This document shows, in pieces, positions 13,700 to 13,926 of a stretch of DNA of 13,926 nucleotides. The position numbers and the translations under genes are program-made. The DNA comes from Rhodoferax sp. (lineage in GTDB: Bacteria > Pseudomonadota > Gammaproteobacteria > Burkholderiales > Burkholderiaceae_C). The stretch covers positions 1 to 13,926 of the forward strand of contig JAKFXU010000346.1 in the NCBI GenBank assembly GCA_021731215.1. Reading direction: 5' to 3'. The notes beneath the pieces were generated by a model, which ran no database searches, was not told the DNA's origin, and saw nothing but the letters and a program-made list of their open reading frames with translations. Each line of letters opens with the position of its first letter. The stretch's first letter is position 1.

Positions 13700-13789
13700 G
13701 TGGGCGTGCGATGAGCGTGGCTGGCGCGGCGTCGGCTGCTGCGAATCGGAACAGAGCAAGAGGCGTGCCTGATCTCTGAACAAGACCGA

Positions 13790-13926
13790 TCAGCGCGACT
13801 GATCGACCATGAAGGCCACCGCGGCCTTGACCTCGTCGTCGGACAGCGTGGCAGCGCCACCGCGTGCCGGCATCAGGCCCTTGGCGCCGGTGAAGCCCTC
13901 GATCGAGTGCTTGTTCAGCAGGTCCA
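13790..13926 (-). CDS. C-type cytochrome, c5 family (C-terminal end only)
   Basis: The last 44 codons of a minus-strand gene cut by the window edge, ending in TGA at 13792-13790. The visible residues include FTGAKGLMPARGGAATLSDD and EVKAAVAFMVDQSR. GLMPARGG carries the Met haem ligand, and the closing helix is typical of cytochrome c5. The CxxCH motif lies outside the window. It is convergent with the neighbouring cytochrome gene. The two are related in type but this fragment is closer to classic c5 than its neighbour. An inverted repeat CGATCAG/CTGATCG overlaps its last codons (13787-13805). Confidence 0.85.
   Translation of the reverse strand, partial: DLLNKHSIEGFTGAKGLMPARGGAATLSDDEVKAAVAFMVDQSR

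Noticed and set aside
1..13926. CRISPR array, rRNA or insertion sequence
   Set aside because: No regularly spaced short repeats, no rRNA-like sequence and no transposase were found in either strand.

Overview
The window reads as a chromosomal segment of a high-GC betaproteobacterium, most likely a Comamonadaceae member of the Rhodoferax/Polaromonas type. This rests on the composition, the gene set (FixJ-type two-component pair, CheV, NodI/NodJ-type ABC transporter, membrane-anchored c5 cytochromes) and two intergenic repeat types. No database search was run, so the taxon is an inference.

Layout. Positions 1-2232 (+): the 3' part of a membrane sensor histidine kinase and its LuxR-type response regulator, resembling the DctS/DctR C4-dicarboxylate pair. 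Positions 2230-2318: a hairpin-rich repeat between convergent genes. Positions 2316-3636: a 54-residue membrane protein (-) and the lipoprotein lytic transglycosylase MltA (+), divergent, with overlapping start codons. Positions 3712-6396 (+): CheV followed 6 nt later by a triple-PAS diguanylate cyclase, a likely chemotaxis/c-di-GMP unit. Positions 6492-8828 (+): serC (Methanosarcina-type) and serA, the first two dedicated steps of serine synthesis. Positions 8826-8998: a second, longer copy of the repeat at 2230-2318, again between convergent genes. Positions 9002-10886 (-): a translationally coupled NodI/NodJ-type ABC exporter. Its permease carries an N-terminal extension encoded by two copies of another repeat.

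Positions 11152-12978 are the main accessory region: a small, decayed element in the 3' end of a tRNA-Arg(CCG) gene. The intact tRNA lies at 12950-13025 (-). A 30-nt near-copy of its 3' end lies 1797 nt away at 11152-11181. Between them are an Xre/MbcA-like antitoxin and RES-domain toxin operon and a truncated, frameshifted integrase without a catalytic domain. A terminator just beyond the distal repeat (11083-11120) looks like the original tRNA terminator, now separated from its gene. The element's base composition is visibly lower in GC than its flanks.

Positions 13116-13926: two convergent c-type cytochrome (c5-like) genes, the second cut by the window edge, with a strong terminator between them.

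I found no CRISPR array, rRNA or complete insertion sequence. I see no wholly new system. The items most worth a second look are the stranded toxin-antitoxin island, the two modular repeats at convergent gene junctions, the repeat-coded extension of the permease, and the divergent genes with overlapping ATG codons.
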